Shown: positions 38,805 through 47,309 of the stretch, piece by piece
Numbering within the stretch: position 1 is the first letter of the stretch
How the letters are laid out: every line of letters starts with the position of its first letter
Assembly: GCF_001436295.1 (NCBI RefSeq)
Contig: NZ_AYYY01000005.1
Span: 62,001 to 126,000, forward strand
Source: Paucilactobacillus vaccinostercus DSM 20634
Lineage (GTDB): Bacteria > Bacillota > Bacilli > Lactobacillales > Lactobacillaceae
DNA length: 64,000 nt
Direction of reading: 5' to 3'
Translations under genes and position numbers: made by a program
The notes under the pieces: model-generated
The model's input: only the letters and a program-made list of their open reading frames with translations
Databases searched by the model: none
Told to the model about the DNA's origin: nothing

Positions 38805-39650
38805 ATGACGAATATTAAAATCGTCACCGACTCCTCAGCGGGATTAACCGAAGATGAAATCAAACGATATGATATCACGATCGTCCCGTTGTCAGTTATG
38901 ATCGATGGCACAATTTATGTAGAACGTGAAACAATTACTAACGAACAATTCCCAGAACTGATGAAGAATGCAAAATCATTGCCTAAAACTTCACAGCCAC
39001 CAATTGGTAAATTTGTGGACGTGTTTGATCGGCTAGGCGAAGATGGTAGTGAAGTTTTGTGTCTCACAATGATGGAATCAATTAGTGGTACAGTACATGC
39101 CGCAGAGCAAGCCGCTGCAATCACTAAAACAAAAGTAACGGTCGTCGATAGTAAGGAAACTGATCGTTGCTTGGCGTTCCAAGTGATTGAAGCCGCTAAG
39201 ATGATTGAAGCAAACGCCCAGATGGATGCGATTTTAGAAAAGCTCGAAGATATTCGCGAACATTCGGAAATTTATTTAGCCGTTGTAAATTTGAACAACT
39301 TAGTAGCCGGTGGCCGAATTAGCAAGATGGCGGGAGCTTTGTCTAACCTGCTTAACATTAAGGTAATGCTTGAGGTAACAGATGGTGAAATTAAGATCCG
39401 TCTTAAAGGTCGCGGCCTTAAACCAATCCACAAGTATTTAGATGACGTCTACGAAAAAATGCAAAGTGGTGTTAGAAAAGTTAAAGCCATTGGTATTTCA
39501 CATGTTCAGGCAGACGAAGAGGTGGCCAAGATGAAGGCCACATTGGAGAAGTTATTCCCTGATATCAAGATTGTTGTCAGAGAAACTGTCCCAATTATTG
39601 CCACACATACGGGTATGGGTGCATTTTGCCTACTTTATTACACTGAATAA
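38805..39650 (+). CDS. DegV-family fatty-acid-binding protein
   Basis: 281 aa. VTDSSAGL at residues 6-13, PLSVMIDG, TSQPPIGKF, a short MMESISGTVHAA segment and VGGRISK-like VAGGRISKMAGAL are family signatures. DegV/FakB proteins bind a fatty acid for the FakA kinase. ATG 38805 gives the canonical N-terminus, but the Shine-Dalgarno is weak; ATG 38784 is in frame. Confidence 0.9.
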   Translation: MTNIKIVTDSSAGLTEDEIKRYDITIVPLSVMIDGTIYVERETITNEQFPELMKNAKSLPKTSQPPIGKFVDVFDRLGEDGSEVLCLTMMESISGTVHAAEQAAAITKTKVTVVDSKETDRCLAFQVIEAAKMIEANAQMDAILEKLEDIREHSEIYLAVVNLNNLVAGGRISKMAGALSNLLNIKVMLEVTDGEIKIRLKGRGLKPIHKYLDDVYEKMQSGVRKVKAIGISHVQADEEVAKMKATLEKLFPDIKIVVRETVPIIATHTGMGAFCLLYYTE

Positions 39651-39663
39651 ATGAATTTTAATG

Positions 39664-39700
39664 ATAAAGGCTGACGCAAATTATTTGCTGGCAGCCTTTC
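39664..39700 (+). terminator. Possible hairpin after degV
   Basis: AAAGGCTG (39666-39673) pairs with CAGCCTTT (39692-39699), with an inner GCAAA/TTTGC stem. No strong T-run follows, so it may be a weak terminator. It argues against a start of the next gene at 39661. Confidence 0.4.
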
Positions 39701-39723
39701 TTAATACGTTGGGAGTTTTTAAT

Positions 39724-40665
39724 TTGCGAAAAGCAGTGATCAAAATTTTAATCGTAATTGTGGTACTTGCTGCTGGAAGTGGCGGACTGTTACTGTGGCA
39801 ACAGCACCAAAGTCCAGCACGGCAGTCAACTGAAAAGGCGGCACCACTAGTTCATAAGAAAACGCAAATTAAAAAGAACGTTAATTTAATCGCATTGGGA
39901 GATTCTTTGACACAGGGTGTTGGTGACCAAAAGAAAAATGGTGGTTACGTTGGGATTATTAAAAGTAAAATCGAAAAAAATTATAATACCACGGTTCATA
40001 CTAGTAACTACGGTGTCGCTGGGGATCGATCTGACCAAATTTTGAGTCGCTTAAAGAGTGAAAAAAATTTTCAATCGCAGTTAAAATCGGCTGATGTGAT
40101 CGTTATGACAGTTGGTGGCAATGACTTAATGCAATCATTGCAAAAAAACATTTTCGTTGCAAATCAGAGTGAGTTTACTCGTAACATGAATCAGGCTAAC
40201 CAAAAATATGTGACCAAATTAACCAAATTGTTCAAAGCGGTTCGTCACTATAATCCACACGCACCGATTTTCTTATTCAGTGTCTATAATCCATTTTACG
40301 TTTACTTTGCCAATGTTGACACGATAACAGCATCGGTAAATTCGTGGAACCAAGTAACCAAAGAAAAAATGGATAATTACGGACCATCCTATTTCGTTGA
40401 TATTAATAATCTTATGTCGCATGGTCAGTATACGACTAAAAAGGCTCAGCAACAGTTGATTAAACAAGATAAGCAAGCTAACACAGGTGCTACTAGTCAG
40501 AAGCAAGCCATTAAAGTAATGAGCGAGAAAAATCATAATCTGAATGACTATATTTCAACTGATGATAATTTTCATCCGAACCATTTAGGTTATATTAAGA
40601 TGAGCGATCAATTGTTTAAAACGATGCAACATCACATTAGTTGGATAAGAGAGGGTAATGAGTAG
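39724..40665 (+). CDS. SGNH/GDSL-family lipase-esterase (YpmR-like), membrane-anchored
   Basis: 313 aa. N-terminal membrane anchor (about residues 3-23), then block I ALGDSLTQGVG with the catalytic Ser, block III VGGNDL, and block V DNFHPNHLGY with catalytic Asp and His. Probably acts outside on an unknown ester. TTG 39724 is eight bases after GGGAG; the frame is open from 39661, but that part overlaps a hairpin. Cluster ypmR-ypmS-yozE is as in Bacillus. Confidence 0.87.
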   Translation: MRKAVIKILIVIVVLAAGSGGLLLWQQHQSPARQSTEKAAPLVHKKTQIKKNVNLIALGDSLTQGVGDQKKNGGYVGIIKSKIEKNYNTTVHTSNYGVAGDRSDQILSRLKSEKNFQSQLKSADVIVMTVGGNDLMQSLQKNIFVANQSEFTRNMNQANQKYVTKLTKLFKAVRHYNPHAPIFLFSVYNPFYVYFANVDTITASVNSWNQVTKEKMDNYGPSYFVDINNLMSHGQYTTKKAQQQLIKQDKQANTGATSQKQAIKVMSEKNHNLNDYISTDDNFHPNHLGYIKMSDQLFKTMQHHISWIREGNE

Positions 40666-40667
40666 AA

Positions 40668-41291
40668 GTGACCGAGACAAGAAAAAATAATCGAAAAACG
40701 AGACATAATTGGTGGAAATGGGCGTTTATTATTTTGGTGGTACTAATTGTTGGAAGCACCGGCTACGTTGTTCATCAAGTTAGTGCACCAGTTGAGAAAC
40801 AAACGACGGTACAACCATTGAAGACGAGTAATTCTTCGTTTCAAGTTAAGCTTAATTCTACCCAGGTTAATGCATTGGCCGCCAATTATCTAACAAGATT
40901 ACAAAAGAATGAAAAAACAAAGTATAAGTTTGTTGTTGGCAAAAAATATGCTACGATCACTGGATCGACGAAATTTTTGGGGTTTAAGTTGAATTTTGCC
41001 TTGAACTTCATCCCCCAGCGACTTAGTGATGGTAATGTGTTATTGAATGCCAAAGGCCTCTCAGTCGGCCGGTTGAATATTCCGATTAAGTATGTCATGG
41101 GCTATATTAAAAATCATTATAAACTGCCAAATTGGGTTAAATTGAATCAGAAGAAGAAGACAATTTTACTTGATATGAATAAGTATAGTAAACATCGTAA
41201 CCTACATTATTCGGCGGAAGAAATTAATTTACAACAGGGAACGTTTAGATTTTTAGTTACCGTCCCCAAACTTGATGGAGGTAATGACTAA
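40668..41291 (+). CDS. YpmS-like membrane-anchored protein (DUF2140)
   Basis: 207 aa. Basic N-terminus, one membrane helix (about 17-38), then an extracytoplasmic beta-rich domain with repeated asparagine/lysine patterns and FKLNFALNFIPQ. Position after the SGNH gene and before yozE identifies it as the YpmS family; function unknown. GTG 40668 is two bases after the previous stop. Confidence 0.8.
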   Translation: MTETRKNNRKTRHNWWKWAFIILVVLIVGSTGYVVHQVSAPVEKQTTVQPLKTSNSSFQVKLNSTQVNALAANYLTRLQKNEKTKYKFVVGKKYATITGSTKFLGFKLNFALNFIPQRLSDGNVLLNAKGLSVGRLNIPIKYVMGYIKNHYKLPNWVKLNQKKKTILLDMNKYSKHRNLHYSAEEINLQQGTFRFLVTVPKLDGGND

Positions 41292-41512
41292 TGCGGCTAA
41301 GCTTTTATCAGTATTTAATGACACAAAAGAATCCAAGTGGTGCCAATGAGGTTGAACAGTTTGCAAATAACGCTGCGCTTGATCAGGCGTTTCCAAAACA
41401 ATCTCAAGATTTTGACGAAATATCGCACTACTTGGAGGAAAATGCACTCTATTTACCATCAATGACAGTTTTTGATACCGCTTGGCAGTGGTATCTTGAA
41501 AAAATGAACTAG
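41291..41512 (+). CDS. YozE-like protein (UPF0346)
   Basis: 73 aa, small helical SAM-like fold protein: SFYQYLMTQKNP at the start, ALYLPSMTVFDTAWQWYLE at the end are the family marks. Function unknown. Overlaps the ypmS stop by one base (TAATG). Confidence 0.88.
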   Translation: MRLSFYQYLMTQKNPSGANEVEQFANNAALDQAFPKQSQDFDEISHYLEENALYLPSMTVFDTAWQWYLEKMN

Positions 41513-41597
41513 ATTAGTTTAAACGCTGGTATACCAATTGTTTGCAGCTTGTATTTTTATACAATTTTTTTACCAGTCTCAATTTTGCTCCAAAAAA

Positions 41598-41630
41598 ATC
41601 TACATCTCAGTTAATGAGGTGTGGATTTTT
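41598..41630. terminator. Terminator after yozE
   Basis: ATCTACATCTC (41598-41608) pairs with GAGGTGTGGAT (41616-41626; two G-U) and is flanked by A7 and T5, so it can work both ways. Confidence 0.85.
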
Positions 41631-41738
41631 ATTAGGGTGGCTTTAATAGCTTTAGGGTCTAACAAACGGTTGATTGTAATAATTGATTGCAAACGGTAGA
41701 TTGGAGGTTTCTGATTCATATTGCCCGTGTACTTGTGT

Positions 41739-41770
41739 AAAAAAATAGCCACCTTACTTATTAGGTGACT
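41739..41770 (-). terminator. Minus-strand terminator of the toxin-antitoxin pair
   Basis: On the minus strand AGTCACCT and AGGTGGCT (one G-U) form a stem before a T7 tract interrupted once by A. Confidence 0.8.
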
Positions 41771-42035
41771 AGTCATAGATACTTCGGCGGTGACCAATTT
41801 GCAATGCTAACACGACTAATCTGTCATCTTGAATCTCAACGATGACACGATAGTTGCCAATGCGGTATCGCCATTCGCCTGATCGATTAGCGGTGAGTCC
41901 TTTACCAAATGATCGAGGATCCGCAACACCATCAACGTGCTGGTATAACCAACGAGTAATAAGTATTGCTTGATGTTTGTCCATCTTACGAAGTGAACGT
42001 TGCGCTTCGCGAGTGAATTCTAATCTATAGATCAA
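41769..42035 (-). CDS. RelE/ParE-type toxin
   Basis: 88 aa. YRLEFTREAQRSLRKMDKHQAILI followed by RYRIGNYRVIVEIQDDRLVVLALQIGHRRSIY is the RelE pattern, including basic residues (Arg in GEWRYRIGNYR, and HRR near the end) that act on mRNA in the ribosome. Overlaps its antitoxin by four bases. It lies outside the mobile element, between yozE and the stranded rbgA leader. Confidence 0.9.
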   Translation of the reverse strand: MIYRLEFTREAQRSLRKMDKHQAILITRWLYQHVDGVADPRSFGKGLTANRSGEWRYRIGNYRVIVEIQDDRLVVLALQIGHRRSIYD

Positions 42036-42262
42036 TCTAGATCACCAAACTCATCTAAGATTTCATTCATTGATACAGTTTTATGGTTATCTTCGCCCCA
42101 GCGCTTTTTTGCAATTGCAGCAGTTTGCTTGTCATATTCATCTTCGAGTTGATCCATTGAGTAGTTTTTTATCAAATCGGATAGAGTTAGTCCATAGAAG
42201 TCGGCCATATATTGTAGCCATTCCTTCTCGTCGTCTGACACTCGTACTGTGATCATTGCCAT
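42032..42262 (-). CDS. RelB-type antitoxin
   Basis: 76 aa. N-terminal ribbon-helix-helix (MITVRVSDDEKEWLQYMADFYGLTLSDLIK) for DNA binding and an acidic C-terminus (NEILDEFGDLD) that should wrap the toxin. GGGAGG lies about 10 bases upstream on the minus strand. First gene of the operon, so the pair is probably autoregulated. Confidence 0.88.
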   Translation of the reverse strand: MAMITVRVSDDEKEWLQYMADFYGLTLSDLIKNYSMDQLEDEYDKQTAAIAKKRWGEDNHKTVSMNEILDEFGDLD

Positions 42263-42484
42263 AATATGCGCCTCCCATTGGTGTAATACATTGTACTACG
42301 AGCGAGAATATATGTAAATAAAAACAAGCTGTCCATGGCCAGACGATTATTGGGTATGGTTTATCAGAAACGGTGGCAAATTGATATTATTGATTAGTGA
42401 CAGAGAGTACTATACAGTGCATTTAGTTATCTATGCCTGGGAGCAATGCCCATTGTTTTGACCTGCTGTTAATTACAAAGTAGT

Positions 42485-42530
42485 AATGGTGGAGTAGCAA
42501 TCATAAAAATGCTGGAGCGGCTCCACCATT
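42485..42530. repeat. Inverted repeat in front of the stranded rbgA promoter
   Basis: AATGGTGGAG (42485-42494) and CTCCACCATT (42521-42530) are perfect 10-bp arms; AGCA/TGCT inside extend the stem. GGAGCGGCTCC is itself a small palindrome. No T-tract. The rest of 42263-42540 shows nothing I recognise. Confidence 0.6.
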
Positions 42531-42568
42531 GCCTCACAAAAAATAATCGTGTATGCTAGTGTGTGCAT

Positions 42569-42665
42569 TATAATGGTAGAAATAAGAAAGTACGGCGTCT
42601 GGTTATTGGCGACTGTATCTAAAAAATGAACTAGGAAGGAATTTAACATGGCAATTATTCAATGG
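42569..42665 (+). pseudogene. Stranded native rbgA promoter and first six codons
   Basis: TATAAT (42569-42574), Shine-Dalgarno AGGAAGG (42633-42639) and ATG at 42648 start MAIIQW, then TAG. The real rbgA at 56,501 begins MATIQWFPGHM. So this is the original 5' end of rbgA, separated from the body of the gene by the element. Confidence 0.85.
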
Positions 42666-42666
42666 T
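42648..42666 (+). other. Left attachment site (attL)
   Basis: ATGGCAATTATTCAATGGT, 18 of 19 bases identical to 56501-56519. The single mismatch (T/C at position 8) suggests the crossover lies to its right, in TATTCAATGGT, or to its left. Confidence 0.85.
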
Positions 42667-42741
42667 AGACTGGAAGCTCACTATAAAAAATGACTAGATA
42701 TTGTAAAAAAGCAGCGGGATAATATGAGATTTAAGTAGCCA

Positions 42742-42768
42742 AAAGCCTGATAAAACGGGCTTTTTTGT
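42742..42768 (+). terminator. Terminator just inside the left end of the element
   Basis: AAAGCCTG (42742-42749) pairs with CGGGCTTT (42756-42763; one G-U) followed by TTT. It would stop transcripts entering from the stranded rbgA promoter. Confidence 0.8.
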
Positions 42769-43063
42769 TTGCCGTTGATTTGAAAGTTTAGGTATCTTTT
42801 TCTCCCAATTTTGTATAGAAATTTGGCCGATTGAGCAATAATAAGCAATGATTATCAAATTATGGTACCAAAATTGGTACCGCAAAAAGGCCGCCGGGAC
42901 ATATGGACTTCCTTTTATGGATTTGAATAAGTTATTTTCAAAACGAAATATCGATCCAAGTTTGAAGTTGGTTAATCTATCGGCTTAAAAAACTAATCAT
43001 GGAAGAATGTGATTATTCAGTATGATCTAAAATAGATGCTGCTATTTTATTTCAAAATAAAGC

Positions 43064-43117
43064 TTGACGCTTACATAGATATGGGTCTATATTATAGATA
43101 TAGATGCGCGTCTATGT
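43064..43117 (+). promoter_or_regulatory. ars promoter with two ArsR operator dyads
   Basis: TTGACG (43064-43069), 18 bases, TATATT (43088-43093). Two dyads ATAGA-N6-TCTAT lie at 43075-43090 and 43100-43115, over and just after the -10. A third copy is before arsA. Confidence 0.72.
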
Positions 43118-43421
43118 TTACAAAATACGATGTTTCTTGCGGTGATCGAAGCAAGTTGAGTTGAGGAAATGCAGTTGCGGAGTTTGCAACTAAGTTCCCT
43201 AAAATCACCACGAAAGCGGTCATAATCATTCATTTTGGCAACACTGATTAGCAAGAAGTATCTGCTTGTTGAATATTTTCTGCTAAACAGGATTGGCTTT
43301 CTGTTGTTGATTAAGCCAAAACCAAAAGTAGCAAGTTCAGTCTGTATCACTGTAACATCAATGTTTATTATTAGCGTATTTAACTAATAGATTACCTTAA
43401 TTATGGAATAGGAGCTTACAA
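43118..43421 (+). other. 304-base stretch before arsR without a recognised gene
   Basis: Between the ars operators and the arsR start. Only short broken frames are seen on the plus strand (one opens MFTKYDV at 43114), and an 87-codon minus frame has no ribosome-binding site. It may be a long leader or a gene remnant. A small inverted repeat TATTAG/CTAATA lies at 43369-43389. Confidence 0.4.
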
Positions 43422-43781
43422 ATGGACTATCAAAAGTATGTTCAAATGCTGAAAGCAATGGCCGATCCAAATCGCTTAAAAATTATTGATCTGCTTTCCT
43501 GTGGTTCTTTGTGTGCTTGTGATATTTTAGAATACTTCGATTTTTCGCAGCCGACTTTATCCCACCATATGAAAGTCTTGCAAAATGCCGGTATTGTTGC
43601 GGCACGCAAGGAGGGAAAGTGGCAGCATTACACGTTACGCGCCGACTTTATGCTGACCTTTAAGCAGGATACAGCGCAATTATTATCAAGTGATGATCAC
43701 TGTATCTGTCACGATGCCGGCTGTGCTGATTGTGAAGAATGTGCTTCAGGAAAGGTTGTTATGACTAATGAAAAAGATTGA
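43422..43781 (+). CDS. arsR: Arsenic-responsive repressor ArsR
   Basis: 119 aa winged helix of the SmtB/ArsR family. MADPNRLKIIDLL, then the arsenite-sensing pair Cys31 and Cys33 (LCACDIL) in the DNA-binding region, recognition helix SQPTLSHHMKVLQNAGIV. The tail is unusual: HCICHDAGCADCEEC adds five Cys and two His. It should leave the ATAGA-N6-TCTAT sites on As(III) or Sb(III). ATAGGAG precedes ATG 43422; it overlaps arsD by 14 bases. Confidence 0.92.
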   Translation: MDYQKYVQMLKAMADPNRLKIIDLLSCGSLCACDILEYFDFSQPTLSHHMKVLQNAGIVAARKEGKWQHYTLRADFMLTFKQDTAQLLSSDDHCICHDAGCADCEECASGKVVMTNEKD

Positions 43782-44130
43782 ATTATTTGAACCAGCAATG
43801 TGCTGCTCGACTGGGGTTTGTGGCCCGTCCGTTGATCCTGCTCTTTTAATGATCACGTCGGCTTTTGATGCGCTGCAAGGTGTGACCACCGTTGAAGCTG
43901 ACCGCTACAACTTAAGCAATAATCCTGATGTTTTTAGTGAGCGGGCCGATATTTTAGCGGCCATCAAGGATGATGCTGACGCTGTTTTGCCGATCACCGT
44001 GGTTGACGGCCAGATCGTTAAAACTGGCGCTTACCCAACGATCGATGAATTATCTGACTATACTGGGCTAGTTTTCGTGCCAGCTGAGCAAACCGGTGGT
44101 TGTTGTGGCGGTGACGGGGGCTGTTGCTAA
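43768..44130 (+). CDS. arsD: Arsenite metallochaperone ArsD
   Basis: 120 aa, thioredoxin-like fold. Cys12, Cys13 and Cys18 (AMCCSTGVCGPSV) bind As(III), and C-terminal vicinal pairs Cys112-113 and Cys119-120 are kept. It passes As(III) to ArsA. Starts inside arsR with AGGAAAGG upstream. Base composition is richer in G+C than in the second arsD downstream. Confidence 0.95.
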   Translation: MKKIELFEPAMCCSTGVCGPSVDPALLMITSAFDALQGVTTVEADRYNLSNNPDVFSERADILAAIKDDADAVLPITVVDGQIVKTGAYPTIDELSDYTGLVFVPAEQTGGCCGGDGGCC

Positions 44131-44140
44131 ATTTTTAAGT

Positions 44141-44166
44141 AAGAGATGGCGCGGCCATTTCTTTTG
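44141..44166 (+). terminator. Hairpin between arsD and arsA
   Basis: AAGAGATGGC (44141-44150) and GCCATTTCTT (44154-44163) pair with one G-U across GCG, followed by TTG. A partial terminator that would separate arsRD from arsA. Confidence 0.55.
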
Positions 44167-44173
44167 AATTATA

Positions 44174-44191
44174 CATAGATAAATATCTATG
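44174..44191. promoter_or_regulatory. Third ArsR operator, before arsA
   Basis: CATAGATAAATATCTATG is a perfect 18-bp palindrome with the same ATAGA-N6-TCTAT core as the two sites at 43075-43115. A TTTTGA/TATCTA pair around it (16-base spacing) suggests an internal ArsR-controlled promoter. Confidence 0.75.
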
Positions 44192-44208
44192 TGACTGAGG
44201 AGGATAAC

Positions 44209-45939
44209 ATGCAAGATTATCAACCACAAAAGGCTAATTTAACTCATTATTTGTTTTTTACCGGTAAAGGTGGCGTTGGTAAAACAACGACGGCCAGTGC
44301 GACCGCCATTAATTTGGCCGACGCTGGCAATCAAGTGATGCTCGTTTCAACTGACCCAGCCAGTAATTTACAGGATGTTTTCAATACAGCGTTGACCAAT
44401 AAACCACAAGCAATCAAAGGTGTACCGGGGTTGTTTGCCGCCAACTTTGATCCAGTGACTGCTGCCGGTGAGTATCGGGAGAGTGTTGTTGGCCCTTATC
44501 GCGGCGTATTGCCGGCCGCGGCGATCAAAAATATCGAGGAGCAACTATCTGGCTCGTGTACAGTCGAGATCGCGGCATTTAATGAATTTGCCAACTTTCT
44601 AACTGATCCGACGGTTGACCAACGCTTTGATTATATTATTTTCGACACGGCGCCGACCGGCCATGCCTTGCGCATGCTACAGCTACCATCAGCGTGGAAT
44701 AATTATTTAGCTGAAAATGAGCGCGGTGCTTCTTGTTTAGGCCAATTAGCTGGCATGGGTGATAAAAAAGCAATTTACGCCAAGGCGGTAGCAACGTTAA
44801 GCAATGGGGACTTGACCACATTAATGTTGGTAACGCGGCCACAAAAAGCCGCATTACTTGAAGCGGCACGAGCAGCACAAGAACTAGCCGCGATCGGCAT
44901 GACTAATCAGCAGTTGATCATTAATGGCACGCTTAAAACACCGACGGATCACGCTTCGCAGGCTATTTTTGCGCAACAACAGGCTGATCTACAACAAATG
45001 CCGGCTGTATTAAAAAAATTTACTCAGTATGAAGTGCCGTTACGCGCCTACAACGTTACCGGCTTAAATAAATTACACCTGGTGTTACAGGCAACACAAC
45101 CCGCATTAGCTACCTATCCGCCGCTGACCAATAACTATCCCAACTTAGATACGATCGTTGCTGATCTGATCAAGACGGATAAAAAGATTATTTTTACCAT
45201 GGGCAAAGGGGGCGTCGGTAAAACAACGGTTGCGGTGCAGATCACGCAGAAATTAGTGGCCCAACATAAAACCGTTCATTTAGCCACCACTGATCCGGCC
45301 GATCATCTAGATTTCTTTAAAACAGCTGATCCGGCAGTTACGATCAGCCATATTGACGAGCAGCAGGTATTGAAAGATTATCAAGCTGAAGTACTGGCAA
45401 CGGCTCGCCAAACCATGAAAGCGGCTGACGTTGATTATGTCGCCGAAGATCTCCGTTCACCATGTACGCAAGAAATTGCGGTTTTCCGCGCTTTTGCTAA
45501 TATTGTGGCGCAAAACGACAGTGACGTGGTGGTGATCGATACGGCGCCAACTGGGCACACGTTGTTACTATTAGATTCCACTCAAAGTTATGCACAGGAA
45601 GTTAAGCGCACAGCCGGTGACGTGCCACAAGCAATTATTGATCTATTGCCACGGTTGCAAGATCCCCAACAAACCGAGATCGTGATGGTGACTTTACCGG
45701 AAACAACGCCAGTCTACGAATCAATGCGGCTCAATGAAGATTTAAACCGGGCGCAAATTGCCCATACATGGTGGTTGGTCAATCAAAGCATGCTGGCTAC
45801 ACAAACCACGCATCCGTGTTTACAAGCACGGGCACAAAATGAAGTTGAATGGATCGAAAAAGTCAAAGACGTTTCGGCCAATCATTTTGCAGTGGAACAG
45901 TGGCAACCAGATTTTGAACAAACGCTATTAACGATTTAA
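44209..45939 (+). CDS. arsA: Arsenical pump-driving ATPase ArsA
   Basis: 576 aa with two homologous halves. Each has a deviant Walker A (GKGGVGKTT near residues 21-29 and again near 331-339), a DTAPTGH signal motif, and the metal-site cysteines (SGSCTVEIAAFNEF, RSPCTQEIAVFRAF; a third Cys near residue 540 in THPCLQ). It hydrolyses ATP to power ArsB and receives As(III) from ArsD. ATG 44209 has GAGGAGG upstream. Confidence 0.95.
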   Translation: MQDYQPQKANLTHYLFFTGKGGVGKTTTASATAINLADAGNQVMLVSTDPASNLQDVFNTALTNKPQAIKGVPGLFAANFDPVTAAGEYRESVVGPYRGVLPAAAIKNIEEQLSGSCTVEIAAFNEFANFLTDPTVDQRFDYIIFDTAPTGHALRMLQLPSAWNNYLAENERGASCLGQLAGMGDKKAIYAKAVATLSNGDLTTLMLVTRPQKAALLEAARAAQELAAIGMTNQQLIINGTLKTPTDHASQAIFAQQQADLQQMPAVLKKFTQYEVPLRAYNVTGLNKLHLVLQATQPALATYPPLTNNYPNLDTIVADLIKTDKKIIFTMGKGGVGKTTVAVQITQKLVAQHKTVHLATTDPADHLDFFKTADPAVTISHIDEQQVLKDYQAEVLATARQTMKAADVDYVAEDLRSPCTQEIAVFRAFANIVAQNDSDVVVIDTAPTGHTLLLLDSTQSYAQEVKRTAGDVPQAIIDLLPRLQDPQQTEIVMVTLPETTPVYESMRLNEDLNRAQIAHTWWLVNQSMLATQTTHPCLQARAQNEVEWIEKVKDVSANHFAVEQWQPDFEQTLLTI

Positions 45940-45955
45940 ATAAAGATATCAATTG

Positions 45956-45980
45956 ATCAGGGTAGCGATACCCTGATTTT
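45956..45980 (+). terminator. Attenuator-like hairpin between arsA and arsB
   Basis: ATCAGGGTA (45956-45964), tetraloop GCGA, TACCCTGAT (45969-45977), then TTT. The U-tract is short, so partial termination is likely. Confidence 0.6.
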
Positions 45981-45997
45981 GGTAGTTGGGAGGAATT

Positions 45998-47293
45998 ATG
46001 CAAGTCTTTTTTGCTGTTTTTATATTTTTACTCACGTTATTATTCGTCATTTGGCAACCTAAGGGGCTATCAATAGGCTGGACCGCAATTGGTGGGGCAG
46101 TACTTGCACTGCTATTTCGGGTCGTCACATTTAAAGATGTGGGTACCGTTACTGGGATCGTTTGGAACGCCACTTTGTCGTTTGTCGCCATTATTTTGAT
46201 CTCATTGATTTTAGATGAGATCGGCTTTTTCGAGTGGGCCGCTTTACATATGGCACGACTGGCTAAAGGCAATGGTGTACGTATGTTCATTTTGATCGCT
46301 ATTTTAGGTGCGATCGTGGCGGCACTTTTTGCCAACGATGGGGCGGCATTGATTTTAACGCCGATCGTTCTGGCAATGGTGCGAGCCCTACATTTTGATG
46401 AAAAAAAGGTTTTCCCATTTATTATTGCCAGTGGCTTTATTGCCGATGCGACTTCGTTACCATTAGTTGTTAGTAATCTAGTCAATATTGTTTCCGCTGA
46501 CTTTTTCGGCATTACATTTTCCGAGTATGCCCTAAGAATGTGGATCCCTGATCTTTTTTCACTGATCGCCAGCATCAGTATCTTATATTTGTATTTCCGC
46601 AAGGCCTTACCCAAACATTATGATGCAGATCAGGTTGCTGAACCAAAATCTGCAATCAAAGATCAACGATTATTTAAGTTCTCTTGGGTCGTGTTAGCGG
46701 CGTTATTGATCGGTTATTTTAGCAGTAGTTTTCTAAACATTCCCGTTTCGTTTATTGCACTTACGATTGCCGCAATTTTCTTGTTGGTTGGTCAACAAAG
46801 TCATCACGTTGATACTAAGGCAGTCATTAAAGGAGCACCGTGGAACATCGTCTTCTTTTCAATCGGAATGTATGTGGTGGTTTATGGCCTACAAAATGTT
46901 GGCTTGACAACATTACTTGCTGGTGTTATCGCCAAAATGGCAACTGGTAGCCGGTTTGTGGCGACCATGGGAATGGGTTATTTGGCAGCGTTCCTGTCAT
47001 CAGCGATGAATAATATGCCAACGGTAATGATCAATGCTTTATCGATCAAGGGCGCTAATGTATCAGGGTTAATGCACCAAACGTTAGTTTATGCAAATAT
47101 TATTGGTTCTGATCTAGGACCAAAGATCACACCAATCGGTTCGCTGGCGACGTTAGTGTGGTTACATGTTTTGGCGCAAAAAAACGTAAAAATTGCTTGG
47201 GGTACTTATTTTAAAATTGGGATCACGATCACGATTCCAGTCCTATTCATTACATTATGTGGTTTATGGTTATCGCTAAGTCTTTTTGGTTGA
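45998..47293 (+). CDS. arsB: Arsenite efflux membrane protein ArsB
   Basis: 431 aa, about 12 membrane helices, ArsB/NhaD ion-transporter superfamily; conserved blocks [37 protein letters not shown] and [16 protein letters not shown]. Extrudes As(III) and Sb(III), alone or with ArsA. ATG 45998 follows GGGAGG (45987-45992). Confidence 0.94.
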   Translation: MQVFFAVFIFLLTLLFVIWQPKGLSIGWTAIGGAVLALLFRVVTFKDVGTVTGIVWNATLSFVAIILISLILDEIGFFEWAALHMARLAKGNGVRMFILIAILGAIVAALFANDGAALILTPIVLAMVRALHFDEKKVFPFIIASGFIADATSLPLVVSNLVNIVSADFFGITFSEYALRMWIPDLFSLIASISILYLYFRKALPKHYDADQVAEPKSAIKDQRLFKFSWVVLAALLIGYFSSSFLNIPVSFIALTIAAIFLLVGQQSHHVDTKAVIKGAPWNIVFFSIGMYVVVYGLQNVGLTTLLAGVIAKMATGSRFVATMGMGYLAAFLSSAMNNMPTVMINALSIKGANVSGLMHQTLVYANIIGSDLGPKITPIGSLATLVWLHVLAQKNVKIAWGTYFKIGITITIPVLFITLCGLWLSLSLFG

Positions 47294-47309
47294 GAAAGGA
47301 TGACTTGCT

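Noticed and set aside
41600-41797. 65-codon minus-strand frame after relE
   Set aside because: Lies over two terminators; composition not protein-like.
42485-42530. Inverted repeat as an intrinsic terminator
   Set aside because: No T-tract on either side of the arms.
42694-42885. 63-codon minus-strand frame at the left end
   Set aside because: Overlaps the left-end terminator and has no start signal.
42848-42988. 46-codon frame (MIIKLWYQNWYRKK...) at the left end of the element
   Set aside because: No ribosome-binding site, and it runs across the TGGTACC and GGGACA repeats, which look like binding sites.
43087-43350. 87-codon minus-strand frame before arsR
   Set aside because: No Shine-Dalgarno, no recognisable motif, and it overlaps the ars operators.
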